64,000 nucleotides of DNA from Bacillota bacterium (lineage in GTDB: Bacteria; Bacillota; Clostridia; Acetivibrionales; JAEZXR01): contig JAEZXR010000073.1 in the NCBI GenBank assembly GCA_023419605.1, positions 16,060 through 80,059 on the forward strand, read 5' to 3'. A program made the translations under genes and the position numbers. This document shows, piece by piece, positions 27,098 through 37,301 of the stretch (positions are counted from its first letter, which is position 1; the number at the start of each line of letters is the position of its first letter). The notes beneath the pieces are model-generated. The model had not been told where the DNA came from. It saw nothing but the letters and a program-made list of their open reading frames with translations, and ran no database searches.

Positions 27098-28606
27098 TTA
27101 CTTCTTCTTTACGAAAATATATAGGGTGCTGCTTTTTCCATCCTTGGTTGCGGTGATAACAGCTGTTCCTTCTGATTGGGCTGAGATTTCTCCTTTTTGA
27201 CTGATTGTTGCGACACTGGGATTTGAAGAAGTCCAGGTAACAGATCCCGTGATGTCTGTTTTGCTTTGGTCGGAGAACAGCCCCAGGGCCTTAATCTGCA
27301 GCTTGCTTCCCTTTTTTATTTCCTTATACACATAGGAGAGGTTGATATTCTGCAGGGTAACGGTTGGAGTGGACGGCGGATTATAGACACTCTGGGATAC
27401 AGTTAGTCCTGCATACCCGGTAGTATCCTTGTAGGTTGCTTTTAATAGTACCGTTCCTTCCTTCAAGGCGACGACTTTTCCATCGTTTCCTACCAAAGCC
27501 GAATCCGTGTTGGAGCTTTCCCAACGGGAATCTCGTGTAACGTCAACGATCCGGCCGTTATCATACACCGCTTCGGCCTTCAAGCCGAGAATTTGCCCAA
27601 CCTTCAGTTCTGTGGTTTCCGGAGTCAATTTAATGAACTTGATTTCCTGAGAGTTATTGGGGTTTTGGGGAAGAACAACGATTTCCTCTTCTTCGCTTAA
27701 ATTATCGAGAAGTGCGGTAATAGTAACCGCACCCTCTTTTTTGAGAATAATAATGCCATCTTCATTTACCGTGGCAATGGAGCTGTTGGAAGAAGACCAT
27801 GCAACCTCGGAAGTTACATCCTTTGTATGGCCGTTACTGTAAATGCCTTTAACTGTTGCTTTTACAACTTCACCGGGTTTTCCTACCGTTTTATCAAAAA
27901 CAAGGGAAAGCTGAAGGAGCTTTGCGCTGTTATAGTAGGAAACATCTTTTACATCTCCGGCAATCCGGTTTGCCTTATCGATGAGGGTAGCTGCTTCGGC
28001 CCTGGTAATGGTTTGTGAACCGCGAATCGTCTTATCGGGGTAACCGGAAATGAGTCCTTTTTCTACTGCAATAGCAACAAGATTTTTTAAGTTGGTAGAA
28101 ATACTATCCGTATCCTTAAACATATCGGATAGTATGGTAGGGTTGGGAAGGGTGGTTTTATCAAAACCTTTAATCCTTACCAGAGCAACGGCTACATCTT
28201 CCCGGGTCGCATCCTGTCTTCCCTTGAATAAAGGTTTGCTTCCTGTGGAGGCCGGATAACCGGTGAGATAATCCTTGACGGTTTCCACATACCGGAAGGA
28301 CCAGTCTGCCGAGGTAACGTCTGCAAAGGTATTGGTTTTCGGATTAGCAATGGGAAGACTGGTTGCACCGCAGAGAATCTTTGCAAATTCTTCTCTGGAA
28401 ACGAATTTGTCCGGTTTAAAGGTTCCGTCCGGATATCCGGCTATAATGCCAAGCCGGGCCATGTTCATTACCGATTGATATGCCCAGTGTCCGGAAGGTA
28501 CATCCGTAAAAGGATCGGGGTCCACTGCAAATACGGGCGTGGACGGAAGAGTAAAACTCAGGGTGAGAGCCAGGATCATAAGAATCCCGAAAATTTTCTT
28601 AATCAT
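27098..28606 (-). CDS. S-layer homology and Ig-like (BIG2) domain surface protein
   Basis: A 502-residue secreted protein. A signal peptide (basic MIKK, hydrophobic ILMILALTLSFTLP, then PVFA) is followed by three SLH repeats (about 33-215), recognisable by FTDVPSGHWAYQSVMNMARL, GYPDGTFKPDKFVSREEFA and the third GYPDKTIRGSQTITRAEAA. Three bacterial Ig-like group 2 repeats fill the rest, each with a V-x-W-x-S-S-x-x-S pattern such as VAWSSSNSSIATV, SRWESSNTDSALV and VTWTSSNPSVATI. SLH repeats anchor proteins to pyruvylated cell-wall polymer. No catalytic domain is present, so it is probably structural or adhesive. The start follows AGGAGG. Confidence 0.9.
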   Translation of the reverse strand: MIKKIFGILMILALTLSFTLPSTPVFAVDPDPFTDVPSGHWAYQSVMNMARLGIIAGYPDGTFKPDKFVSREEFAKILCGATSLPIANPKTNTFADVTSADWSFRYVETVKDYLTGYPASTGSKPLFKGRQDATREDVAVALVRIKGFDKTTLPNPTILSDMFKDTDSISTNLKNLVAIAVEKGLISGYPDKTIRGSQTITRAEAATLIDKANRIAGDVKDVSYYNSAKLLQLSLVFDKTVGKPGEVVKATVKGIYSNGHTKDVTSEVAWSSSNSSIATVNEDGIIILKKEGAVTITALLDNLSEEEEIVVLPQNPNNSQEIKFIKLTPETTELKVGQILGLKAEAVYDNGRIVDVTRDSRWESSNTDSALVGNDGKVVALKEGTVLLKATYKDTTGYAGLTVSQSVYNPPSTPTVTLQNINLSYVYKEIKKGSKLQIKALGLFSDQSKTDITGSVTWTSSNPSVATISQKGEISAQSEGTAVITATKDGKSSTLYIFVKKK

Positions 28607-28943
28607 ATAAACTACCTCCTGTAAAATAATTGAAATTTTGTTATGTTTACATTATATCCCAAAAAATCAATTTTATTGTTACGCCTCCGTTACGTCTTAT
28701 TTACATTTATTTAATAAGCTTATTACAAAATTACTACAATTTAGAAATTGCCCTAAATTTTTCAAGAAGGTTCCGAATAAAAATCAACAACAGATACCAT
28801 AGTACTATTAAGGTTTTGCCTCTTTTATTTATAGTAAGCTTATAAGAAGTGCGCAGACAGTATGAGCTGCTGAGACTGGCGACATCTGCCGCAGTACTGC
28901 TGTAGGAGGGCGTGAGATAGAAAGGGCTTGCTCCGGGTACGCA
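28607..28943. other. AT-rich intergenic region without a recognised gene
   Basis: The stretch upstream of the SLH gene is AT-rich and includes a 12-bp palindrome, AATAAGCTTATT, near 28713. The more GC-rich part at about 28855-28935 encodes no convincing protein. It should hold the promoter of the minus-strand SLH gene, but no clear hexamer pair was identified. Confidence 0.4.
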
Positions 28944-28981
28944 AAAAGAACTGTGATTTTGATGTGATCACAGTTCTTTTC
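28944..28981 (-). terminator. Terminator after the small minus-strand gene
   Basis: AAAAGAACTGTGA pairs with TCACAGTTCTTTT; read on the minus strand it is followed by a T-run. It lies 88 bp beyond the gene ending at 29069. Confidence 0.8.
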
Positions 28982-29068
28982 TGAGATATAAGGAATTAGC
29001 CTTTTTTTAATTTTCTATACCCGGGGTTTGCAAAGGGGATTCCTCTTTGCTGGTGTAATGTATTCTAT

Positions 29069-29281
29069 TTATTGCAGCATATACATGAAACTGGCGATGT
29101 TCTCATGGAGTTCATCCGGGTCGAACCGGCCGCGTTCCACTTCCAAATAGAGAGAGTTATAAGTTTCCAGGGCTCTTCGTATATGTTGCCTTTGGTTTAT
29201 GGTCAAGTCAGGTTTACCGTCGTATTCCTTCAAATCGTCGATATAGCTCTGTATCAGCGCCATTTTTTGTTCATTTGTCAT
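29069..29281 (-). CDS. Small conserved hypothetical protein
   Basis: Seventy residues starting MTNEQKMALIQSYIDDLKEY, behind a strong GGGAGGATC ribosome-binding site. The sequence is charged, helical and soluble, with a basic middle (NQRQHIRRALETYNSL) and an acidic end (DPDELHENIASF). It has no cysteine or signal peptide. Not recognised; the good ribosome-binding site and its own terminator support a real gene. Confidence 0.6.
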   Translation of the reverse strand: MTNEQKMALIQSYIDDLKEYDGKPDLTINQRQHIRRALETYNSLYLEVERGRFDPDELHENIASFMYMLQ

Positions 29282-29541
29282 TTCTGATCCTCCCTTGTGT
29301 AGTCCGTAGGTTTATTTTAACCAAAATAGGGAAGGATTATGTGGAATACTGTATTTTTGAATCCGTATAAAAATGCGGCGTAATAAGCAAAGAATAGCAT
29401 AAATGGCTATAGCTGATTGCGGCCTTGCACCTAACGGGTATGTAGTATATAATTAAGAGATGTTAAAAATTAATTCCAGATGCCGAATGATAAAGTTAAA
29501 ACTGAGGTATAATATTCGTCATCTTTAGATGAGGTAAGTAT

Positions 29542-31920
29542 ATGGATCAAAGAACACAGAGAATACTCGAATATGATAAAATTGTTAAAAAGCTTCTAAA
29601 CCTTGCTTCTTCTGAGCTGGGTAAGGAATTGGTAGAGAAGATACAACCTGAAAAGGATTATGGAAGAATACAGGAGCTCTTAAAGGAGACAAACGATGGT
29701 GTAAGCTGCATTGTGCGGCGGGGAAGTCCGCCCATGGGAGGAATTCATGATATCCGGGCGAGCTTAAAGCGGGTTGAGATCGGAGGCTTATTGGGGCCAG
29801 GGGAGCTTTTACGGATCGCCGATACACTCCGGGCTTCCCGGAATTTGAAAAACTATGTCAGTGAAACCATGGATGCGGCCCAGGATAATGTAGTCTACAG
29901 CCTTATCGGTTGCCTGGAAACCAATAAACGGGTGGAAGACAGGATTAAGTTCTGCATCGTCAGTGAAGAGGAAATCTCTGACCATGCCAGCCCGGCTTTG
30001 GCGGATATACGAAGAAAAATGAGGGACCTGCAGAACTCCATTAAAGACAAATTGAACGAACTGGTCAAGTCGCAGAAATACCAGAAGTTCATGCAGGAGT
30101 CCATTGTAACCATGCGGGGAGATCGGTACGTAGTGCCTGTAAAACAGGAGTACCGGAGTGAAATCCCCGGGCTGGTTCATGATGCCTCTTCCAGTGGGGC
30201 TACCATTTTCGTTGAGCCTATGGCGGTGGTGGAAGCAAACAACAATATCCGGCAGTTGAAGGCAAAGGAACAGGCTGAAATCGAACGAATCCTTTATGAG
30301 TTGACCGCAGATGTGGGAGGGATTACGGAGCACCTGAGTGCCAATATTTCTCTTTTAGCCAAGCTGGACTTTATTTTTGCAAAAGCCAAGCTGAGCGTTG
30401 ATTATAACTGCGTGTGCCCACGGTTAAACACTGAAAAAAGAGTTATTATAAAAAAGGGAAGACATCCGCTGCTGGACCCAAAGGTTGTTGTTCCCATCGA
30501 CTTCTGGATCGGGGATACCTTCAGCACCTTGGTTATTACAGGGCCCAATACAGGGGGGAAAACGGTCACATTAAAGACCGTAGGCTTGTTCACTCTCATG
30601 ACCCAATCCGGGCTGAATATCCCTGCCAACGAAGGGACGGAAATGAGTGTCTTTGAGCAGGTCTTTGCAGATATTGGAGACGAACAGAGCATTGAGCAGA
30701 GTCTCAGTACCTTCTCATCCCATATGAAGAATATCGTAAAGATATTGGAACAGACCGATGATAAGTCGCTGACACTCTTTGACGAGTTGGGAGCCGGGAC
30801 GGACCCTACCGAGGGTGCGGCGCTGGCCATGTCCATCCTTGAATTTCTTCACCAGATAGGTTCTATTACCATTGCTACAACCCATTACAGTGAGTTGAAG
30901 GTATATGCCAGCACAACAAAAGGGGTTGAGAACGCCAGCTGTGAATTTAACGTAGAGACCTTAAAGCCAACCTACAAGCTGCTGATCGGAATTCCGGGAA
31001 AGAGCAATGCCTTTGCCATATCCGGCCGGCTTGGATTAACGGGTGATATCATCGAGCGGGCCAAGGAATTCCTGACCCAGGAGGATATCAAATTTGAGGA
31101 TATGCTGCTGAATATCGAAAAGAACCGTAGTGTGGCAGAAAGCGAAAGAATCAAGGCGGAAAGCTATCGGCGCGAAATTGAGGGCATGAAAAATGAACTG
31201 GAGCAGCAGAAGCGAAAATTGAATGAGCAGAAGGAGAAGTTAATGCGGGAAGCCCGGGAGGAAGCTAGAAAAATCCTTTTGGAGGCCCGGAATGAGTCTG
31301 AAAATATCATTTCCGAGATGCGAAGGCTGGAAGCGGAAGCAGAAGCCGCGGAAAGAAACAGGGCGGCCGAGGAAATGCGGCAGAAGCTTCGAAGCAAGTT
31401 GAATCACATTGAAGGCTCTCTTGCTGAATCTGTCTTACCTAAGCAGGGCTTTGTAAAGCCGCCGAAGAACCTGAAACCCGGGGACAGCGTTCTGATTGTA
31501 AACCTCAATCAGAAGGGAACCGTCATCTCGCCGCCGGATAAGGATGGAGAGGCTATGGTTCAGGCGGGTATCATGAAGATCAATGTTCACATTACCAACC
31601 TGAAACTGGTGGACGAGCAGCAGAAGGAGATACAGAAGTATGGTGCCGGAAAAATCGGAGTATCCAAGCAAAGAACCATTTCAACCGAGGTGGATGTACG
31701 GGGATTTGCGCTGGACCAGGCCGTTGAAGCGGTGGACAAATATCTGGATGATGCATCCATTACAGGGCTGTCGGAAGTAACCATCATACACGGAAAAGGA
31801 ACCGGAGTGCTCCGAAATGGTATACACCAGTTCCTGCGGTCCCATCACCACGTAAAAGCCTTTCGTCTCGGAAAGTACGGTGAAGGTGAAACCGGGGTTA
31901 CTGTGGTCGAGATGAAATAA
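29542..31920 (+). CDS. mutS2: Endonuclease MutS2
   Basis: A 792-residue MutS-family protein. The ATPase domain shows Walker A GPNTGGKTVTLKTVGL (about residue 334), the Q-loop region DIGDEQSIEQSLSTFSSHM, and Walker B SLTLFDELGAGTDPTEGAAL. After a long coiled coil (about 510-630, rich in E, K and R) comes the C-terminal Smr nuclease domain with VDVRGFALDQA and VTIIHGKGTGVLRNGIHQFL. It lacks the mismatch-recognition domain of MutS. MutS2 is tied to suppression of recombination and, in B. subtilis, to splitting of collided ribosomes. Confidence 0.96.
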   Translation: MDQRTQRILEYDKIVKKLLNLASSELGKELVEKIQPEKDYGRIQELLKETNDGVSCIVRRGSPPMGGIHDIRASLKRVEIGGLLGPGELLRIADTLRASRNLKNYVSETMDAAQDNVVYSLIGCLETNKRVEDRIKFCIVSEEEISDHASPALADIRRKMRDLQNSIKDKLNELVKSQKYQKFMQESIVTMRGDRYVVPVKQEYRSEIPGLVHDASSSGATIFVEPMAVVEANNNIRQLKAKEQAEIERILYELTADVGGITEHLSANISLLAKLDFIFAKAKLSVDYNCVCPRLNTEKRVIIKKGRHPLLDPKVVVPIDFWIGDTFSTLVITGPNTGGKTVTLKTVGLFTLMTQSGLNIPANEGTEMSVFEQVFADIGDEQSIEQSLSTFSSHMKNIVKILEQTDDKSLTLFDELGAGTDPTEGAALAMSILEFLHQIGSITIATTHYSELKVYASTTKGVENASCEFNVETLKPTYKLLIGIPGKSNAFAISGRLGLTGDIIERAKEFLTQEDIKFEDMLLNIEKNRSVAESERIKAESYRREIEGMKNELEQQKRKLNEQKEKLMREAREEARKILLEARNESENIISEMRRLEAEAEAAERNRAAEEMRQKLRSKLNHIEGSLAESVLPKQGFVKPPKNLKPGDSVLIVNLNQKGTVISPPDKDGEAMVQAGIMKINVHITNLKLVDEQQKEIQKYGAGKIGVSKQRTISTEVDVRGFALDQAVEAVDKYLDDASITGLSEVTIIHGKGTGVLRNGIHQFLRSHHHVKAFRLGKYGEGETGVTVVEMK

Positions 31921-31929
31921 CAACAAGTA

Positions 31930-31958
31930 TTGACAACTTTTTCACCATAATTTAGAAT
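31930..31958 (+). promoter_or_regulatory. Sigma-A promoter for typA
   Basis: TTGACA (31930-31935) and TAGAAT (31953-31958) are 17 bp apart, about 100 bp before the typA start. Confidence 0.7.
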
Positions 31959-32059
31959 TATACTGTTATTCATTTGATACTATTTTTATCTTGACACTGA
32001 CAAAAAGGGGAATAAGCTCTTAGGACAGTGATCAAAACAGGATTAGAAGGAGATTTGTT

Positions 32060-33880
32060 GTGAAATTTGAAAGAGAAGATTTAAGAAATATAGCAATTAT
32101 CGCTCACGTTGACCATGGTAAGACCACGCTGGTTGATGGAATGCTCAAACAGAGCGGGATTTTCAGGGAAAACGAACAAGTACAGGAAAGAGTTATGGAT
32201 TCCAATGACCTGGAGAAAGAAAGAGGAATCACGATTCTTGCCAAGAATACGGCTGTGACTTACAAAGATATGAAGATCAACATTGTGGATACCCCAGGTC
32301 ATGCCGATTTCGGTGGAGAGGTTGAGCGTGTATTGAAAATGGTAGACGGCGTTCTCCTTCTGGTAGATGCTTTTGAAGGTCCTATGCCCCAAACAAGATT
32401 CGTACTCCGTAAGGCCCTGCAATTAAACCTTAAGCCCATTGTAGTGGTAAACAAGATTGACCGGCCGGAAGCAAGACCTATGGAGGTTATTGACGAGGTA
32501 TTGGAGTTGTTTATCGAGCTGGGAGCGGATGATGAACAACTGGAGTTTCCGGTAGTCTATGCTTCCTCCAGGGAAGGCTATGCCGTAAATGAGCTTACGG
32601 ACGAGAAGAAGAACCTCGAGCCTTTATTTGAAATGATTATAAACAGGGTACCGGCCCCAACGGGGCATGTGGATCAGCCGCTGCAGCTGCTGGTATCCAA
32701 TATTGACTATGATGAATATGTAGGAAGAATCGCCATCGGTAGAGTGGAAAGAGGCGTAATCAAATACGGTCAGCCGGCGGTAATCTGCAGGAAGGACGGC
32801 AGCCTTGCCAATATCCGGATAACAAAGCTGTATAAATACGAGGGATTGAAAAGAGTGGAGGCAGAAGAGGCAAAGCTCGGTGATATCGTATGTGTTTCCG
32901 GTGTGGGGGAAATTACCATCGGTGAAACCATCTGCGATGTTGAAAACCCTGAGCCACTGCCTTTTATAGATATCGATGAACCTACCATCTCCATGACCTT
33001 TAGTGTAAATAACAGCCCTTTTGCAGGCCGTGAAGGCGCTTTTGTGACTTCACGACATTTGAGGGACAGACTGTTTAAGGAAGTAGAAACCAACTTGAGC
33101 ATGCGGGTTCAGGAAACCGAATCTCCAGATGCTTTCGAGGTATCCGGAAGAGGCGAGCTTCATTTGTCCGTTTTGATTGAAACCATGAGAAGGCAGGGAT
33201 ATGAGTTCCAGGTATCCAAACCTCAAGTTATATATAAGGATGTAGACGGCGAGCTTCATGAGCCTATTGAGTACCTGACCATCGATGTGCCGGAAGATTT
33301 TATGGGTGTAGTTATGGAGAAGCTGGGAGTACGTAAGTCGGAGATGGTCAATATGCACTCTGCAAACCAGGGATATATGCGGTTGGAGTTTAAGATACCT
33401 GCAAGAGGCCTCATCGGATATCGTTCTGAATTCATGACCGATACAAAGGGAAATGGTATCATGAACCATGTGTTCCATGGTTTTGAGCCATTCAAGGGAG
33501 AACTCTCCGGCAGGACCAGAGGGTCCATGGTTGCCTGGGAGGATGGAGAAGCCGTTACCTATGGGCTGTACAATGCCCAGGAGCGAGGTTCTCTGTTCAT
33601 CACACCGGGAACCAAGGTTTATGAAGGCATGATCGTAGGAGAGAATGCCCGGTCGGAAGACATAGTAATTAATGTGTGCAAAAAGAAACACGTAACCAAC
33701 ATGAGGGCTTCGGGTTCCGATGAAGCACTCCGGCTCACGCCGGCAAGAATTCTCAGCCTTGAGCAGGCATTGGAATTCATTGCCGATGATGAATTGGTGG
33801 AAGTAACGCCGAAGAATATCCGGTTAAGGAAGAAAATTCTTAATTCGGAACAAAGGGCGAAAGTAAAGAGCAAGTTATAA
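32060..33880 (+). CDS. typA: Translational GTPase TypA/BipA
   Basis: A 606-residue ribosome-associated GTPase of the EF-G/LepA superfamily. G1 is [15 protein letters not shown], the switch region holds [13 protein letters not shown]3 is [16 protein letters not shown], and G4 is [12 protein letters not shown]. The C-terminal TypA-specific part contains [18 protein letters not shown]. The protein aids 50S assembly and growth under stress. The start is GTG at 32060 after AAGGAGAT. It is followed 26 bp later by mltG. Confidence 0.96.
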   Translation: MKFEREDLRNIAIIAHVDHGKTTLVDGMLKQSGIFRENEQVQERVMDSNDLEKERGITILAKNTAVTYKDMKINIVDTPGHADFGGEVERVLKMVDGVLLLVDAFEGPMPQTRFVLRKALQLNLKPIVVVNKIDRPEARPMEVIDEVLELFIELGADDEQLEFPVVYASSREGYAVNELTDEKKNLEPLFEMIINRVPAPTGHVDQPLQLLVSNIDYDEYVGRIAIGRVERGVIKYGQPAVICRKDGSLANIRITKLYKYEGLKRVEAEEAKLGDIVCVSGVGEITIGETICDVENPEPLPFIDIDEPTISMTFSVNNSPFAGREGAFVTSRHLRDRLFKEVETNLSMRVQETESPDAFEVSGRGELHLSVLIETMRRQGYEFQVSKPQVIYKDVDGELHEPIEYLTIDVPEDFMGVVMEKLGVRKSEMVNMHSANQGYMRLEFKIPARGLIGYRSEFMTDTKGNGIMNHVFHGFEPFKGELSGRTRGSMVAWEDGEAVTYGLYNAQERGSLFITPGTKVYEGMIVGENARSEDIVINVCKKKHVTNMRASGSDEALRLTPARILSLEQALEFIADDELVEVTPKNIRLRKKILNSEQRAKVKSKL

Positions 33881-33906
33881 AAGATGATGCACGGAGGGTG
33901 GATAGG

Positions 33907-35022
33907 GTGAGTAAGAAGCAGGTTGAAAGTAAAAGTTCCAATGTCCGGTTTATTATATTGCTGACAGTCCTTGCGGTCATTTTTATGGGCAGCTTTGCCC
34001 TATCCTTCAAATTTGCCGTTGACAGCGGCGGAAGCGATGATAATGTTGTAATTAATGTAGACCCGGACAAAGGGATTCCGGTGGAAGTGCCGCTAGGTGC
34101 GAGTACAGATACCATTATAAATGCACTGAAGGAAAAGGGACTTGTAAAATATCCCTTTATCTTCAAGCTTTTATCCAATTTGAATGGTTATGATGGAACC
34201 TATAAATCAGGAACTCATATATTGAGCAAGGAAATGGAATATGAGGATATGATGAAAGTGCTGTCCAGCAATCCCGTGAGTGTAAAGGTACGGTTTGGAG
34301 AAGGCAGTACCATTGCCCAGGTAGCCGATGAGCTGCTGAAAAAGAAGATTATATCGGATAAAAATTCATTTATCAAAACAGCAAATACGGAAAAGTTTAC
34401 CTATAAATTCATGGAGGGTATGACTAACAGGGAAAATAAACTGGAAGGTTATCTTTTCCCGGATACCTATGAATTCGGTTTGAAAGTCAGCGAGAAGGAA
34501 ATACTGAAGGTAATACTGGATAATTTCAATGACAGGTTTAAGCCGGACTACTATGACAAGGCCAAAAAACTTGGGCTTACAGTGGACAAGGTGATTACAG
34601 TTGCTTCTATTATTGAAAAGGAAGCCAGCAATATGAAGGAACGGGCGATGATTGCCCAGGTTTTCTATAACAGAATGAACAGTAAGGATAAGAGCTTGAG
34701 AAAGCTGCAGTCCTGTGCGACGATTCAGTATGTATTCTTTAACAGGAAATCAGGTGTTCCCGAGGCTGATTTGAAGAGGATCGCAGAAGGAAAAATTCTG
34801 GATAAGGACATGGCTGTGGATGACCCCTATAATACCTATAAGGTGGAAGGATTGCCGCCAGGCCCCATTTGTTCTCCCAGCAGAGCTGCCATTGAAGCTG
34901 CGCTGAATCCGGATCCTGAGGCGAAGGATTATCTGTTCTTTGTAGCAAAAGGAGATGGAACCACTGCCTTTGCGAGGACGGATGCAGAGCATGCAAATAA
35001 CCGGAAGTTATATCAAAAATAA
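33907..35022 (+). CDS. mltG: Endolytic transglycosylase MltG (YceG-like)
   Basis: From the GTG at 33907 (GGAGGG eight bases upstream) the product has 371 residues. One N-terminal membrane helix (FIILLTVLAVIFMGSFALSF) precedes a LysM-like region with GASTDTIINALKEKGLV and a catalytic domain containing EGYLFPDTYEF and SIIEKEASNMKERAMIAQVF, the Glu of which is catalytic in the family. The ending GLPPGPICSPSRAAIEAALN is also typical. MltG cuts nascent glycan strands and so sets their length. Confidence 0.93.
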   Translation: MSKKQVESKSSNVRFIILLTVLAVIFMGSFALSFKFAVDSGGSDDNVVINVDPDKGIPVEVPLGASTDTIINALKEKGLVKYPFIFKLLSNLNGYDGTYKSGTHILSKEMEYEDMMKVLSSNPVSVKVRFGEGSTIAQVADELLKKKIISDKNSFIKTANTEKFTYKFMEGMTNRENKLEGYLFPDTYEFGLKVSEKEILKVILDNFNDRFKPDYYDKAKKLGLTVDKVITVASIIEKEASNMKERAMIAQVFYNRMNSKDKSLRKLQSCATIQYVFFNRKSGVPEADLKRIAEGKILDKDMAVDDPYNTYKVEGLPPGPICSPSRAAIEAALNPDPEAKDYLFFVAKGDGTTAFARTDAEHANNRKLYQK

Positions 35023-35036
35023 TGTGAAACAATATA

Positions 35037-35066
35037 TTGTGAGGAAAGTTTTTCCTCACAATTTTT
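35037..35066 (+). terminator. Rho-independent terminator after mltG
   Basis: TTGTGAGGAAA and TTTCCTCACAA form a perfect 11-bp stem with loop GTT, followed by TTTTT. Confidence 0.92.
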
Positions 35067-35086
35067 GTACTTGGAGATAGCTGCCC

Positions 35087-35725
35087 ATGATCAATTATGA
35101 ATATATAAACGAATATGTTAGAAATACTATAAAGCAGGAAGAGGGAGTTCTGGCAGAATTGGAGAAGTTCGCAGAGGAAAACCATGTTCCTATCGTGCAC
35201 CCCGAGGTGGCAAGGCTTCTGGTGGTGTTGGGAAAGCTGGCCAGGCCCCGGCGGATTCTGGAAATCGGAACAGCCATTGGATATTCTGCTCTTTTGTTTT
35301 CTACGGTTCTGCAGCCGGGAGGAAAAATTGATACCATCGAGCGCTATGATGTTATGGTGGACCGGGCGATGAGCAACATTAAAAAAGCAGGGCTGGAAGA
35401 TACCATTACTGTGATGGCCGGTGATGCCCTGGAAGTGCTTCGATGCCTGGACAAGCAGTATGACATGGTGTTTGTGGATGCAGCAAAGGGCCAATACCTG
35501 GAATTTCTGCCGGAATGCCTGCGAATGTTGAATAAAGGCGGGCTGCTTATATCGGATAATGTACTATATAAAGGGATGGTCGCCACGGACGACTTAGTGG
35601 TACGAAGAAAGAAAACCATTGTAAAGAGAATGCGTGACTATCTGGATGTAATTTGCCACCATGAGGAACTGGAAACCAGCCTTATACCCATGGGAGATGG
35701 AGTTGCACTGAGCTATAAAAAATGA
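35087..35725 (+). CDS. Class I SAM-dependent O-methyltransferase
   Basis: A 212-residue methyltransferase with the SAM-binding motif ILEIGTAIGYSALLFS (motif I), TIERYDVMVDRA (motif II) and YDMVFVDAAKGQY, which holds the metal-binding aspartate of the COMT-like family. It resembles B. subtilis YrrM (TrmR), which methylates 5-hydroxyuridine in tRNA. The following U32 gene resembles TrhP-type proteins that make that hydroxyuridine, so a joint role in wobble-uridine modification is a fair inference from neighbourhood. Confidence 0.85.
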   Translation: MINYEYINEYVRNTIKQEEGVLAELEKFAEENHVPIVHPEVARLLVVLGKLARPRRILEIGTAIGYSALLFSTVLQPGGKIDTIERYDVMVDRAMSNIKKAGLEDTITVMAGDALEVLRCLDKQYDMVFVDAAKGQYLEFLPECLRMLNKGGLLISDNVLYKGMVATDDLVVRRKKTIVKRMRDYLDVICHHEELETSLIPMGDGVALSYKK

Positions 35726-35776
35726 TGAATAGGAAATAAGGGTTCATCATTCTTTGAACAGGAGGATATGGATTTT

Positions 35777-37000
35777 ATGAGAAAAATAGAACTGCTGGCT
35801 CCTGCCGGGAACCTGGAGAAATTAAAAATGGCCATTATGTATGGGGCGGATGCTGTTTATATAGGCGGAGAAGAATATGGCCTACGGGCTTCCGCGGATA
35901 ATTTTACCCTGGAGCAAATGCAGGAGGGGCTCGGATTTGCCCATGCCAGGGGGAAAAAGGTGTACCTGACCATGAATATTATTCCCCATAATGAGGATTT
36001 TGAGGGAATGGGAAACTATGTAAAAGAGGTAGCCGCCATAGGGGTTGATGCCATTATTCTTTCCGATCCGGGTGTCTTTTCCGTCGTAAAGGAAAATGCT
36101 CCGAATATGGAGATCCATCTCAGCACCCAGGCGAACAATACCAACTGGACTAGCGCTAAGTTCTGGTATAATCAGGGGGTCAAAAGGATTGTACTGGCCC
36201 GGGAGCTTTCTATCAGCGAGATCCAGGAGATCAGGGAAAAAACTCCTCCGGACCTGGATTTCGAAATCTTCATCCATGGAGCCATGTGTATATCGTATTC
36301 GGGAAGATGTCTCCTCAGCAACTACATGGCGGGACGCGATGCCAACAGAGGGGAATGCGCCCATCCCTGCAGATGGAAGTACCATCTGGTGGAAGAAAAA
36401 AGACCCGGAGAGTATATGCCGGTATATGAAAATGAAAGGGGAACCTTTATTTATAACTCCAAAGATCTGTGTCTCATCGAGCACATCCCCGAACTGATCG
36501 AATCCGGTGCCCTAAGCTTTAAGATTGAGGGACGAATGAAAAGTGCCTATTATGTGGCGACTGTAGTAAAAGCTTACAGGGATGCTATTGACGCATATTA
36601 TGCGGATCCGGAAGGCTATCAGTACAATCCGCAGTGGCTGGCAGAGTTGAATAAAGCCAGCCACAGGGAGTATACAACAGGGTTTTATTTTAATAAGCCT
36701 ACGGGCCAGGACCAGATTTATCACACCAGCTCCTATGTCCGGGACTATACCTTCGTTGGTATGGTACTGGAGTATGATAAGGAAACCGGAATCGCAAAAA
36801 TCGAGCAGAGAAATCGAATGTTTGCAGGAGATGAGATCGAAGTGGTAAGGCCTCAAGGTCCCTTCTTCACCCAGAAAATTCATGCAATGAAGAATGTGGA
36901 GGGGGAAGAGATTACGGTAGCTCCAAATCCGCAGATGGTCGTCTACATGCCTATGGATGAAGCTGTAGAGCCCTATACCATGCTGCGAAAGGAAGGGTAA
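35777..37000 (+). CDS. U32 family peptidase-like protein (TrhP-type)
   Basis: The ATG at 35777 lies 11 bases after AGGAGG and gives 407 residues (an ATG at 35768 is too close). The start, IELLAPAGNLEKLKMAIMYG, and the U32 signature EIFIHGAMCISYSGRCLLSN are clear, followed by a cysteine-bearing region GECAHPCRWKY that fits an Fe-S site. Family members hydroxylate tRNA or rRNA rather than cleave peptides. Together with the O-methyltransferase 52 bp upstream it resembles the B. subtilis yrrMNO cluster for tRNA uridine modification. Confidence 0.87.
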   Translation: MRKIELLAPAGNLEKLKMAIMYGADAVYIGGEEYGLRASADNFTLEQMQEGLGFAHARGKKVYLTMNIIPHNEDFEGMGNYVKEVAAIGVDAIILSDPGVFSVVKENAPNMEIHLSTQANNTNWTSAKFWYNQGVKRIVLARELSISEIQEIREKTPPDLDFEIFIHGAMCISYSGRCLLSNYMAGRDANRGECAHPCRWKYHLVEEKRPGEYMPVYENERGTFIYNSKDLCLIEHIPELIESGALSFKIEGRMKSAYYVATVVKAYRDAIDAYYADPEGYQYNPQWLAELNKASHREYTTGFYFNKPTGQDQIYHTSSYVRDYTFVGMVLEYDKETGIAKIEQRNRMFAGDEIEVVRPQGPFFTQKIHAMKNVEGEEITVAPNPQMVVYMPMDEAVEPYTMLRKEG

Positions 37001-37019
37001 TGTAAATAAAGGTCCATAG

Positions 37020-37061
37020 AAAAAGCACAAGTAGACATTCGACTCTATTTGTGCTTTTTTC
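37020..37061 (+). terminator. Rho-independent terminator after the U32 gene
   Basis: AAAAAGCACAA and TTGTGCTTTTTT, extended by TAGA/TCTA inside, form the stem; the T-run completes it. The 240 bp that follow hold no recognised gene. Confidence 0.85.
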
Positions 37062-37301
37062 TTTATGGATCATGCAGTATACAAATTCTCCTAAAAGGCA
37101 AAAATATCTAGAATAAATCTTTAATTCGTAATTTGACTTCTTGGTAAGCTTCTGCTGAGAGGATATGGACAAAGGCTCCCTTATCTCACCAGAAGGGAGA
37201 GAACAGAAGGGCCTCACGGATAAAGGGACCTGTAAGAAGGCGCTAAAGGCTTGCAAAAAGGGAATTATGTATTGAAGAAAATAGATAAAAAGGGGGATTT
37301 T

